Shown here: positions 32,838 to 42,000 of the stretch, in pieces
Layout: each line of letters starts with the position of its first letter
Position numbering within the stretch: position 1 is the stretch's first letter
Assembly (NCBI GenBank): GCA_045540355.1
Contig: JAZQHB010000011.1
Span: 1 to 51,204, forward strand
Length of the DNA stretch: 51,204 bases
Origin: RGIG2945 sp045540355
GTDB lineage: Bacteria > Bacillota > Clostridia > Oscillospirales > Acutalibacteraceae
Direction: 5' to 3'
Made by a program: the position numbers and the translations under genes
Notes under the pieces: generated by a model
Databases searched by the model: none
Seen by the model: only the letters and a program-made list of their open reading frames with translations
Told to the model about the DNA's origin: nothing

Positions 32838-34136
32838 TCAACCTAAATAGATTTGCCCAGCAAAACGGGACATTGTCTGCTTAACAAACTCCTCGTGGAC
32901 ATCTGTATAGATGTCCAAAGTGGTTTTAGCATCGTTGTGACCCATAAGGTATTGCACAATCTTAACATCAATGCCGCTGTTGGGTTCACAACACTTCTCA
33001 ATCATACGGGTGCAATACGAGTGTCGCAGCATATGGTTGGTCTGATGTGGAAGATATACGGGGTCCCGTTCTTCCAATGAAGCAACCACTTTTTCGTTAG
33101 CATTGTATTTGTTGATAATACTGTCAATGGCATCGTTCGCACTTTTGGGGCTCAATACTAAACCATAGCGATTAAGAAAGACCCAACCACTATAACCATC
33201 AATAATGATATTTCTGTCAGGAAGTGTCTTTTGCCGTTCCCTCTCTGCTAAAAAGGCTTCTCGTACCTTTGGTTCCATAGGAATAACTCGTTCACTTGCA
33301 GTATATTTAACGGATTTGACTTTGTTATAGCATTTTCCGTCAGACCATCTACGGTATATCAATTGCTTGGTTATATGGATACTACCATCACCTTTAAAGT
33401 CCAAATCATCCCAAGTTAGTCCACGGAGTTCGGAAATTCTCAATCCTGTTCCCAACAAAACCGTTATTACATTGACCCATCTTGCAAAGCATTCGTTCGA
33501 CAACATATAGTCAACGAATGTTCTTTGCTCGGAGCAAGTCAATCCCTTGATTTTATGTGGGTCATTCCAACTTGGTAATGCTCTGACTTCCTTCATCGCT
33601 TTGGTACAAGGGTTTTTACGGATAATATCATCGTCAACTGCATTGGAGAAGATAGGGTTCAATACAGTGTGAACATTATCTACTGTAATGGGTTTGAAAC
33701 CCTTCTCGGTAATAAGACTAATATAAAATGCTTTCATCTTTGATGTGTTAATATCAGCGAGATTTAATCTACCCAGTGTATCACGGACATATCTATCATA
33801 CATATAACGATAGTTCATAGCAGTACTTTCTTTGAGGTTTAATTTGTTTTTCATATACAAATCAAAACGGTCGTTGAGTGTGACCTTTTTAGACAAGAAG
33901 GTATCAATACCATCATACTTATCCTTTTGAATTTCGGCTTCTTGTTCACGAAGAGATTTACAAGGTTTCTTGCCAACTGGTTGCGGGTCTGATTTAGTCA
34001 GTCTCCAACTGTAAACACTTCGCATAACACCGTAAATATCACGATAACGATACTCGTATCTGCCGTCTTTTTTTCTTTGTCGCTCACCTTCACGAAGTTT
34101 GCGACCATCTAATGCATTAAAAATCTTTCTTGCCAT
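32838..34136 (-). CDS. site-specific tyrosine recombinase / integrase (Tn916-type)
   Basis: The 432-aa protein catalyses recombination between attP and the lysS 3' end. The N-terminal arm-binding region (RRKKDGRYEYRYRDIYGVMRSVYSW) is followed by the core-binding SAM-like domain (about 85-170). The catalytic domain shows Arg in GTGLRISELRGLTWDDL, H-x-x-R in HMLRHSYCTRM, His in LMGHNDAKTT and the nucleophile Tyr in LDIYTDV. I start at ATG 34136, 8 bases after AGGTGG; an in-frame GTG further out lies inside that binding site. The start lies 20 bases inside the end of the preceding gene. Confidence 0.95.
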   Translation of the reverse strand: MARKIFNALDGRKLREGERQRKKDGRYEYRYRDIYGVMRSVYSWRLTKSDPQPVGKKPCKSLREQEAEIQKDKYDGIDTFLSKKVTLNDRFDLYMKNKLNLKESTAMNYRYMYDRYVRDTLGRLNLADINTSKMKAFYISLITEKGFKPITVDNVHTVLNPIFSNAVDDDIIRKNPCTKAMKEVRALPSWNDPHKIKGLTCSEQRTFVDYMLSNECFARWVNVITVLLGTGLRISELRGLTWDDLDFKGDGSIHITKQLIYRRWSDGKCYNKVKSVKYTASERVIPMEPKVREAFLAERERQKTLPDRNIIIDGYSGWVFLNRYGLVLSPKSANDAIDSIINKYNANEKVVASLEERDPVYLPHQTNHMLRHSYCTRMIEKCCEPNSGIDVKIVQYLMGHNDAKTTLDIYTDVHEEFVKQTMSRFAGQIYLG

Positions 34137-34536
34137 ACCAATAACCACCTTTCATTAAATTTCGTTTGGCATAATTTTTACCAAGGCAACCACAGGATTT
34201 GGTGTTGCCTGTTACAAGGTCAACGGAAGAAACTACGGTGGTTCTACCACAGTCACATTTGCATTTCCATAATGCTTTGCGATGTTGATTTGTTCCTGCT
34301 CGTTTCATTAAAGTCAACATACCAAATCGTTGACCTGTGATGTCTTTGGCATGGGACACTCGTTTCAAGCACCCACAAGACTTTTTATGACCGTGTCGCA
34401 GGTCGCTTGTGGTGGCAAAGGTTGTGCCACCACAGTCACACTTGCACTCCCATAGGCGATGTTGTCGCCCATCAGTTCCAGTGGGACCGATTACGGTCAA
34501 ACGATTAAATTTCATACCTTCAAGATTGATTTTCAT
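34117..34536 (-). CDS. double zinc-ribbon-like protein (139 aa)
   Basis: The protein is two copies of one module. Copy 1 (about 5-60) runs FNRLTVIGP ... WECKCDCGG ... DLRHGHKKSCGCL. Copy 2 (about 68-125) runs FGMLTLMKRAG ... WKCKCDCGR ... DLVTGNTKSCGCL. Each has a CxCxCG and an SCGC cluster, likely a zinc site. Similar modules occur in phage and mobile-element proteins next to AP2-type or HNH domains; here no such domain follows. It sits between the xis-like and int genes and overlaps int by 20 bases. A role in integrase directionality or DNA binding is plausible but unproved. RBS CGGAGGT. Confidence 0.7.
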   Translation of the reverse strand: MKINLEGMKFNRLTVIGPTGTDGRQHRLWECKCDCGGTTFATTSDLRHGHKKSCGCLKRVSHAKDITGQRFGMLTLMKRAGTNQHRKALWKCKCDCGRTTVVSSVDLVTGNTKSCGCLGKNYAKRNLMKGGYWYGKKDF

Positions 34537-34549
34537 ATGTTACCTCCGA

Positions 34550-34780
34550 TTAGTAGTGTAGTTCAGTTTCCTGAACGATGTAATTTTCAAAGAGCACTCT
34601 TTTGATGAGGGTCTTGGTTCCAATACGGAAAAGGTAATCTGCATTTGGTCTGCTTTGTACCAGTTTCCTGATAGTATGTTCTCCAATACCGAAGACACCA
34701 CAAGTCTCCTCAATAGTAAGCATCACTTTGTTTTCAGGTGCGACCACAGGAATGGCCATAGATAAACAATCATTCTTCAT
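34550..34780 (-). CDS. excisionase-like small DNA-binding protein (Tn916 Xis type)
   Basis: The 76-aa product has a winged-helix excisionase pattern: MLTIEETCGVFGIGEHTIRKLV (about 20-41) followed by DYLFRIGTKTLIKRVLFENYI. This is the layout of Tn916 Xis and MerR-like excisionases, which bend DNA and push the integrase toward excision. It heads a leftward operon xis - zinc ribbon - int, 13 bases before the zinc-ribbon gene. RBS AAAGGAG, ATG start. Confidence 0.85.
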   Translation of the reverse strand: MKNDCLSMAIPVVAPENKVMLTIEETCGVFGIGEHTIRKLVQSRPNADYLFRIGTKTLIKRVLFENYIVQETELHY

Positions 34781-35478
34781 AGTTAAGTCTCCTTTCGTTT
34801 TTTGTTTTAGAAGAATATTTCTTTTGTTTCACTTGAATTCCGAACAATCAGTGGAGTACATCACATCACACTTCATTGCTGCGGTGTCCACAGTATACAG
34901 CAACGAAAAAGCCCTGTCAAAGTGCCTTTTTTCAAAACTTTTTAAGGTTGCGGGGAGACAAAGTTTTGCGAAAAACACGGCATTTCGTCTCTCAAAATCT
35001 GCTACGGGTTATTTGGAAAAACTTTTTGAAAATGGAGTTATATGAAGTTTTTAAAAAACTGTGGTTTTTCGTCTCTCAAAAATAATTAGCACTTTTTTAA
35101 AAATTTTTTCGTGGCATTTTATTCAAAATTTTTGCTTCTAAAAATAAGTTTCTTAAAACAGTATTGATTTCGTTTTTGAGAGACGGCGAGAGCCGTTATT
35201 TTATAAACTTTTTTAGCAAAAGGATGTTTTTGAAATAAAAAAATTGCTGTACACGACCCCGATGTGCAGAGGTCGATGGTACAGCAATCGTTTACTACAT
35301 ATAATTTTGGAACTTAAAACAGATGTCTATATTTACATATTTGGAGAAATTATTTCAATACACTCCTAATTGCTTATTATTGATATTAGGAGAAGTGAAA
35401 AAGTAATGCACATCGTTAAGTAAATGATATTTTACTTTTGTTTTCATTTCAAGTATTTAAGCATAGCAAAGCAGACTA
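34781..35478. repeat. non-coding region with dispersed repeats and a large hairpin
   Basis: About 700 bases hold no credible gene. Copies of the element-specific repeat (cgtctctcaaa or tttgagagacg, near AAAACTTTT tracts) lie at 34986-34997, 35070-35081 and about 35174-35185, the last followed by the small hairpin acggc-gaga-gccgt. A separate hairpin has a 10-bp outer stem (attgctgtac 35243-35252 with gtacagcaat 35279-35288) and an inner stem (cgacc/ggtcg). It could be a terminator or single-strand origin downstream of the replication gene. Confidence 0.6.
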
Positions 35479-35706
35479 TCACATCTTATATCTTTGAAAT
35501 TGACTTGAAAAAATCAAAAATATAAGGAAAAATAGTCTTGTGTAATGCAATATTATCCACCATAACATCGTAACCCAAAATGCAAAGTGAATGTATGTTA
35601 TAAGAGTACCTATGAACTGTCGAGATACCATTTTGTTTTTCTGGCGGTATCTTTTACAATAGATTTGTTGTTGCGGTAATGGTTTGCAGTGTTGTTCCAT
35701 ATCCAT
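35479..35706 (-). CDS. possible small membrane protein overlapping the replication gene
   Basis: A 75-codon frame starting MDMEQHCKPLPQQQ overlaps the 3' end of the replication gene in another frame. Beyond the overlap it is strongly hydrophobic (WVTMLWWIILHY ... LFFLIFLIF, one or two spans). The upstream AGAAAGAAG is a poor ribosome binding site. The hydrophobicity may simply come from AT-rich sequence. I list it as doubtful. Confidence 0.25.
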   Translation of the reverse strand: MDMEQHCKPLPQQQIYCKRYRQKNKMVSRQFIGTLITYIHFAFWVTMLWWIILHYTRLFFLIFLIFSSQFQRYKM

Positions 35707-36629
35707 TTCTTCTTTCTTTGTATAGTCATTATCGTGTTGCAAACTTTAATCTTTAATGTGAACGGCACTTCGCAAGAATACGGACATATTCCGAGTTCCT
35801 TGAACCTGCGGGTTACAGCAAGTTGTTTTGGCCGTTCTTTTTTATTATCAAACGATGGTTCATCGTTAATTTGTTTTAGTGTCTGTCGCAGCGAAAATTG
35901 GGTTATATGGTTAAATGCGATTTGATGGAGTTCTCGTCTTGTAACGATTTTCTTATCAAGACCGTACTTTCCAAGTTGCTTATTCCATACCAGTTCAACC
36001 GATACCTGATTGGTGAGTACCTGATGTAAGTTGGGGCGGTAACCCCAGAGAGTAGTCGCCGATTTTCTATTCATCTGAAACTCAAATCTGATGGTAGGTT
36101 CTAACTGCTCACGAAGTTTCTTCGGGATATGTTTATCAAGGTCTTTACGATAAACCCTTAACCCATTACCCTTTGCCGTTAAAGAAGTGAACCCTGTGGG
36201 GTAGTCCTTCCGTTTCTCATATGAAAGGGGCAATATTTTCTTAGCGAATTCCATAACTGCTTCGGCAGTATCTTCGTTCTTAAACACAAAATCACGGTTG
36301 ATATCAACACGGCAGACATCCATATCCTTGGTGCTAACCGTAATACCAAGTTCTTTTTCAATGGTTGTTACAATAATCCGCTCAACAATATCGGACTGGC
36401 TAAAACGATAGGCAGTAACATTATTTCCCGTCAGTAACTTTGGTACAGAGAACTGCAATTCAAGGTTGCATTGTCCAATATAGTATGCCATATAAATGCC
36501 AGAACCGTTTTCAAGTTTGACTTTCTTATATACCTTGTAGCAATTCTTATTGCTTTTCTTCCAACCATTTTTATGCTTGATTTTGTCACTTATAATGTGT
36601 TTTAGATTAATGTGAATGGTGTCCAACAT
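35610..36629 (-). CDS. replication initiation protein, filamentous-phage gene II/X-like
   Basis: The 339-aa product resembles rolling-circle replication proteins of the phage gene II/X (phage_CRI) type. The N-terminal half is beta-rich and contains MDVCRVDINRDFVF (about 100-113), the typical RxD strand. TGFTSLTAKGNGLRVYRKDLDKHIPKKLREQLEPTIRFEFQM follows (about 145-185). The C-terminal region is basic. I identified it by pattern, so the family name is tentative. It may replicate the excised circle or act as a relaxase in mobilisation. RBS AGGGGGTGA, ATG. The region upstream holds iteron-like repeats, its likely binding sites. Confidence 0.65.
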   Translation of the reverse strand: MLDTIHINLKHIISDKIKHKNGWKKSNKNCYKVYKKVKLENGSGIYMAYYIGQCNLELQFSVPKLLTGNNVTAYRFSQSDIVERIIVTTIEKELGITVSTKDMDVCRVDINRDFVFKNEDTAEAVMEFAKKILPLSYEKRKDYPTGFTSLTAKGNGLRVYRKDLDKHIPKKLREQLEPTIRFEFQMNRKSATTLWGYRPNLHQVLTNQVSVELVWNKQLGKYGLDKKIVTRRELHQIAFNHITQFSLRQTLKQINDEPSFDNKKERPKQLAVTRRFKELGICPYSCEVPFTLKIKVCNTIMTIQRKKKWIWNNTANHYRNNKSIVKDTARKTKWYLDSS

Positions 36630-36861
36630 ATCTGTTTCACCCCCTTTTTTATGTAGTGGTGAAACGATTACAACATTTTTTCAAAAATTTCAAGTGCAGC
36701 AAAAAGGGCAATTCTTTAAAAGTTTTTAAGATTTGCAGGGATTTGATTTTTGAGAGGCGAGAACCATATGCTTTTAAAAAACTTTTTCGCAAAAATAAAT
36801 TTTAAAAAATTTTTGAGAGTTCAAAATCCAGAGATTTTTGAAAACTTTTTCATAAAGCAGC

Positions 36862-36894
36862 AAAACTCCGACGAAATTAATGTCGGAGTTTTTT
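36862..36894. terminator. terminator-like hairpin in the replication-gene leader
   Basis: The 11-bp stem aaaactccgac / gtcggagtttt is followed by TT on the plus strand and by a T-rich run on the minus strand. As no rightward gene precedes it, it may end a counter-transcript or attenuate the replication gene. Confidence 0.6.
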
Positions 36895-36905
36895 GTGTGT
36901 TAAAG

Positions 36906-36973
36906 TATGGTTATAAGTATGGTTAAAAATATGGTTATTAAGGACCATATTTTAACCTATAAAATTGACCATA
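36906..36973. repeat. iteron cluster with 12-bp phasing
   Basis: TATGGTTA occurs at 36906, 36918 and 36930, exactly 12 bases apart. The inverted form GACCATA occurs at 36943 and 36967, 24 bases apart, with a degenerate copy (AACCTAT) midway. Regular short iterons beside a replication gene usually bind the initiator. Confidence 0.7.
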
Positions 36974-37037
36974 AGTATATTTCCACCCGTCTTCTCTTTA
37001 CAATTCAAAAAAAGAGAAATTTTATGATAAAATCCTA

Positions 37038-37063
37038 AATTGTATTTTTTAAAAAATACAATT
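37038..37063. repeat. 26-base perfect palindrome
   Basis: aattgtatttttt followed directly by its complement aaaaaatacaatt. It could extrude as a cruciform or bind a dimeric protein; it lies about 65 bases from the iterons. Confidence 0.65.
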
Positions 37064-37349
37064 GAACGATTTTAAAATCATCCATTTTAAACATCTAACA
37101 TAAGAGTTTTGCTTAAAAATATCAAAATAGTATCTTATGTAGGGTAAAATACCGTTTAATCGTCTGTAAAAATTTCAAATCGTTTGACGAAATTTTATAG
37201 TCGGGTAGAAAAATACTTTTGCCACCCAACCTCCCACTATTTTAATGCATTATGAAATACGATTTTAAAATCGTTTATTTTTAAATGTATGGCTGATTTT
37301 TCATAACCCGTGCGCTATAATTTAAACACTAAATTTTAGGAGTGTTTTT

Positions 37350-37880
37350 ATGAATATTAATAGCAACTTATTTGAAGCAATTACCCGCAATTTGAATACG
37401 GTTCTTGATACCGTTCCTGCCCATCCAAAGACCGATACGAAGGAATACGGTTACTATGCAATGGACTGCTGTGTGTCGGCACTTATGAACTATTATCAAT
37501 GCCCAGACCAAACCAAAAAAGACCCTAAAAAATTATTATCATTTGTATTTGATAGCGGGGTTATGGTCAGAAGTCTTTGCGACTGCGAGAAGGATTTTGA
37601 GAAACGAAATGCACTTGTATCCGACTTTTTAGAGAATTGCGATTTGTGGTCGGACGGTTGGTTGGAAAAACTGCTCTTTGATGAGGCAGTTCGCATCGAT
37701 ATTGAAAATAGCCGAGAATTAACGATATCGGAAACGACTTATCTTACCTACCATAATTACGGGGTGGAAATTACCGATAACGGCAGGTTGCAGGATATGA
37801 TAACTGTGCTCATCGCCGTCTTTATGTTTGCCTCACGAATTAAGGTGGATTTATGCCAAAACTTATGCTCGGCAGGTTAA
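37350..37880 (+). CDS. hypothetical protein (176 aa)
   Basis: Good RBS (TTTTAGGAGTG, 7-8 bases before the ATG) and a TATAAT box about 30 bases further up support it. The protein is acidic, Cys-rich for its size (about eight Cys, as in DCCVSALMNYYQC and RSLCDCEKDFEK) and mostly helical, with a hydrophobic C-terminal segment (MITVLIAVFMFASRIKV). I do not recognise the family. It begins the rightward half of the element but is separated from the hsd operon by 850 non-coding bases. Confidence 0.6.
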   Translation: MNINSNLFEAITRNLNTVLDTVPAHPKTDTKEYGYYAMDCCVSALMNYYQCPDQTKKDPKKLLSFVFDSGVMVRSLCDCEKDFEKRNALVSDFLENCDLWSDGWLEKLLFDEAVRIDIENSRELTISETTYLTYHNYGVEITDNGRLQDMITVLIAVFMFASRIKVDLCQNLCSAG

Positions 37881-38624
37881 TTTTTTAATATTTGTAATTT
37901 TGCAAAAAACGAGTTTTGAAAATTATGCTGCATTTCATCTCTCAAAGTTCAGATACCCATAAAATTAAAAACTTTTTTGAGCATCACCTTCTGGATGGTG
38001 GCAAAAACCTTTAAAAACTCCATAAAAATTTCGAAAAAAATAGCGGTCGCAAAACAAGCGGCCGCTATTCCTGTATTTTGCCCTTTCAAAATACAGTATC
38101 CCATTTATTTCATATTAAAGGATGAAAGAACTTCGTTGAGTTCCGTATAAATAGTAAAGTATTAGTAATAAAAAATCAAGAAACAAAGAAAACGGCAGCG
38201 AGAGAGTTCTCGTTGCCGTTCCCTTTACCTATAAATTTTACATAATAAAGGAAGTTCCAAATGACAATTTAACAATACCATATTGTGATTTTTAAATCAA
38301 GAATTTTACCAGCACGGAAGGAAGTTTTGAAAATTATAAACAATTCAATTTTTCGGAGACTAAATAGCCGTCTTTTATGAAACTTTTTCTCTAATAATAT
38401 AAGTTTTGTAATTCAAGCCGTTTTCGTCTCTCAAAAATGAAAAAGGTGTAATATTGAAAACTTTTATGCAGAAGACAGACTTTTAGTTTCAGTAATAGAA
38501 TCTGATTGTAAAAAAGTTTCTAAAAATACGGCTGCTCTCATCTCTCAAATTTCAAATAGCGATAATATTAAAAACTTTTATTCCTGTTTTACATTAGTTT
38601 TTGCTTTTTAAACAAACTTTCTGG
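37881..38624. repeat. non-coding region with three hairpins and dispersed repeats
   Basis: No gene. Repeat-family copies lie at about 37935-37947, 38424-38438 and 38537-38550, each near AAAACTTTT or its complement. Hairpins: tagcggtcgc/gcggccgcta (38041-38067), ctgtattttg/caaaatacag (38071-38096) and aacggcagcgag/ctcgttgccgtt (38191-38220). None has a convincing T tract. The series looks like a structured RNA or a single-strand origin rather than terminators. Confidence 0.55.
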
Positions 38625-38661
38625 AAATATTTTTTCTATTATCGCAAATATTTTTTCTATT
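38625..38661. promoter_or_regulatory. tandem operator-like direct repeat before the hsd promoter
   Basis: aaatattttttctatt occurs at 38625 and again at 38646, 21 bases apart (two helical turns), just upstream of the -35 box. Good candidate for binding by the small HTH protein encoded first in the operon, or an AT-rich UP element. Confidence 0.55.
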
Positions 38662-38664
38662 CGC

Positions 38665-38693
38665 TTGTAAATTTCGTTCTCTGGGTGTATAAT
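38665..38693 (+). promoter_or_regulatory. promoter of the HTH-hsdRMS operon
   Basis: TTGTAA (38665-38670), 17-base spacer, TATAAT (38688-38693). It lies 33 bases before the ATG of the HTH gene. Confidence 0.75.
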
Positions 38694-38726
38694 GGAGGAG
38701 TATAAACATCGAAAGGTGGTTTCTCT

Positions 38727-38939
38727 ATGAAAAAAATCAGTTATACCCCTTTGTTCAAGACACTGCTGGACAAAGGTATTAAGAACAAAACCGATTTGAT
38801 TAAAATTGCGAAGATTTCTTCTGGCACCCTTGCCAAGTTGGGCAAGGACGACCCCAGTATTTCTACCGAGATATTGACCCGCATTGCGAACTCACTTGAT
38901 GTAAATATGGAAGATATCGCAACTTTTGTTGAAGAATAA
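38727..38939 (+). CDS. small Cro/C1-type helix-turn-helix regulator
   Basis: The 70-aa product is a single HTH domain: YTPLFKTLLDKGIKNKTDLIKIAKISSGTLAKLGKDDPSISTEILTRIANSLDVNMEDI. This is the short Cro-like (HTH_26) type. It stands first in the restriction-modification operon, 75 bases before hsdR, so it may act as a controller protein delaying restriction after entry. This role is inferred from position. The spacer to hsdR contains tataacggtc and tataacggac 13 bases apart and an imperfect inverted repeat (ggtgtaat / aattgcacc), possible further binding sites. RBS AAAGGTGG. Confidence 0.8.
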   Translation: MKKISYTPLFKTLLDKGIKNKTDLIKIAKISSGTLAKLGKDDPSISTEILTRIANSLDVNMEDIATFVEE

Positions 38940-39014
38940 TATAACGGTCCTGTATAACGGACATTTGTAGGTGTAATATACAATTGCACCAATATAAAAT
39001 GAAGGAGCGATAGT

Positions 39015-42000
39015 ATGAAGTATCGTTTTAATGAGGATACCAGAGTTAAAATACCTGCCACCATACAATTCTTACGATTGGGGTACGAATACCAGTCCTT
39101 AAAGGATGCAGACATCGACTTTGGTACGAAGATTTTTATAAATAGATTTAAACCCGCCCTTGAAAAAATCAACGGCAGGAAATTTTCTTATGATGAAATT
39201 AAGGACTTACTTAATACCATTCTTTCCATTATCAAAAATAATGACTTGGGCAAGGAGTTCTATAATTGGTTAGTCAACCCGCTTGATAAAGTGAAACTGA
39301 TTGACCTTGACGATTACACAAACAACGACTTTGCTGTTGTTGATGAATTGCCTTTTAGTGTCGTCGAGGGAACAGAAGAAGGTTCTTTCCGTCCTGATAT
39401 CAATATTCTAATTAACGGCATTCCCTTGGCATTCTTGGAAGTAAAAAAACCGAACAACGATGGCGGTATCCAAAAAGAATTTGACCGTATGATTAACAAA
39501 CGACTTGTTAATCCAGAATATAAGAAGTTCTTTAATATGATACAGATGGTATCGTTCAGTAATAATATGGAATACGAAGACAGCGATGATGTAGAAGATG
39601 TTCGTGCTGGTTCGTTCTATACCACCCCTAACGGCACTAACACGAGTTTTTCTTTCTTCCGTGAAGACGATGAGAACTATCTAATACAGTATCCATATCG
39701 TGAGATAACAATGGATACTGTAAAAGCAGTTACCAAAGACTGCGGTTACAACCCAAGAGAAGCATCCTCGCCAGAGTTCAAAGAGAACCTGTCGGTGCAT
39801 TCACCGTGCAACTCGTTTATTACTTCTGTCTTTGATAAGGAGAGAATTACATATTTCCTGCAATACGGAATGATGTTCGTAAACGGCAAAGTACCCGAAA
39901 AGCACATAATGAGATACCCGCAGTTCTTTGCTACCCGCAAAATTATCGAGCGACTTGAAAACGGCGGCAAGGGCGGTATCATCTGGCACACCCAAGGCAG
40001 TGGTAAAACTGGTCTCGCAGCATTCTCTAACCGAGTTATTAGAGACTATTATGCCAAGAAGAATATCAATGCTCGTTTCTTCTTTATTGTCGATAGAATT
40101 GACCTCTTGACCCAAGCGAGCACCGAGTTCAAAAACCGTGGACTCAATGTGGTTAACTGTAAAAACAAAGAAGAATTCACCAAAGAACTAAATAAACCTC
40201 TTTCAACCAGCATCGATGTTAAATCCATCGGTGAGATTTGTGTTGCCAACATTCAGAAATTAGAAACACAGTTGGAAGAAGCAAAGAACGATTACAATGC
40301 CAATGTGCAGCGAGTGTTCTTTATTGACGAAGCACACCGCAGTTACTCCACCACTGGCGAATATTTTAAGAACTTGATGACCTGCGACCTTGAGGCAATT
40401 TACATCGCTCTTACAGGCACCCCGCTTCTCACAAAGAAGGAACGGTCCAACTTGAAATTTGGCGACTATATCCATAAGTATTTTTACGATAAGTCTATTG
40501 CCGATGGTTACACCCTCCGTATCAAAAAGGAAAATATCGATACCATCGCCAAGTCAGAGATTAAGAAAAATCTCGATATTGAGGACAATCGCCTTAATGA
40601 CCGTGATGTTTATGAATCGGATGATTATGTAAATGCACTCGGTCAGTTCATCGAGAAGGATTTTATCAACTTCCGTCTGCAAAATACCGATAACACTATC
40701 GGCGGTATGATTGTCTGCCGTACTAATGCACAGGCACACAAGGTTCACGAGTGGTTCAAGGAGCATTCTAAAATTACGACTGGTCTTGTTATTACCGATG
40801 TCGGAGACCTGACACAAAGCAAGATTAATAGAAATAATCAGATTGAGTTCCGTGACACTCTGGTTCCCGATATGCTGGTTGTAAACTTTATGCTTACCAC
40901 TGGCTACGATGTTAAGCGATTAAAGAAAATGTACCTGCTTCGTGGTCCTCATGCACAGACCTTGTTGCAGACCATTTCCAGAGTAAACCGTCCTTATAAG
41001 TCTCCGACAGGTAAGGTGTATAAGTATGGTTACATCGTGGACTTCGTTGATATTGAAAAGGAATATGACAATACTATCGAAGCATACATAAAAGAACTTG
41101 AAGCCGACCTGAACGAGAACGGTGAAAACGAAGGTTCACTCACTGGCCTTGTCATAGATAAAGAAGATATCAACCGCAAATATCATAAGTATGCCGAGGA
41201 ACTCGATGGAATGATAGATACGGAGAACTTGGAGAGGTTCTCCAAGCAGTTGACATTCTTTAACAGAGAAGCACTCTTAAAGGTTAGACGGCTCTTAAAC
41301 GGCATCAAGGAGTGCGAGACCGAGTTTATCCTCTCTCGTGCTATGGACTATGCGAAGCAGATTGACACCGACAAAGTGAAAAAACTCATCCGCACCGTGC
41401 AAGAGCGAATTAACTTCATCAATCTGACCGATAAACCTGTTGATATGATGGATGTTATCTCTAACGATGAAGTAGTAGATATTTTGTATGAATTCATCAA
41501 GACCAAGATAATCATTATGAACCTTGGTGAGATTTCTCTTGATAACCCATCGGTTCAGAGGTTTGAAAAGACCGTTCGTGAAATACAACTTGAAATCAAA
41601 AACAACAAGAACAAGGGCGATATTAAGATTGTCAAACTTGACCAGTTGTTGCAGGAAATTTTCAATAAACTGTCCATATCCGACCTGTCTGACCTCGATA
41701 ACATCACCGATGAACTGTTGGAAGCATTGGAAAATGCCCGCAGCATCAACACCGAGAACGAGCGACTTGCCTTTATATACGGTGGTAGTTATGCATTTGT
41801 AAAGACATACCAAGATTCTGCCGAAGATTACAATGTGGACAAGTCTGTAATCGAGAAGATGTTACTGATTGTGTATGAAAGCATCAAGGATGTTATCGAT
41901 ACCGAATCGCTTATCATTCAGGGTCGCAAGAACTTTGCTGCTTCTATCAAGCAAGATATCACAAAAGAACTCTTGAAGCAGAAGATTTATAAGCAGGTTA

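Larger units (their letters stand above)
36630..37349. other. origin-like intergenic region
   Basis: About 720 AT-rich bases between the leftward replication gene and the rightward gene at 37350. It holds a repeat-family copy (36745-36760, with a partial one about 36812), a terminator-like hairpin, phased iterons, a 26-base palindrome and two gattttaaaatc palindromes (37068-37079 and 37261-37272). A TATAAT (37316-37321) lies in front of the next gene. The density of structure fits a replication or transfer origin. Confidence 0.6.

Noticed and set aside
35256..35268. Link between accccgatgtgc at 35256 and the same 12 bases in the ATPase terminator at about 50755
   Set aside because: The match is short and each copy is explained by its own hairpin; probably chance or a shared terminator module.
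34870..38600. CRISPR array
   Set aside because: The GAGAGACGA repeats are irregularly spaced, occur in both orientations and vary in sequence; no regular spacers or cas genes are present.
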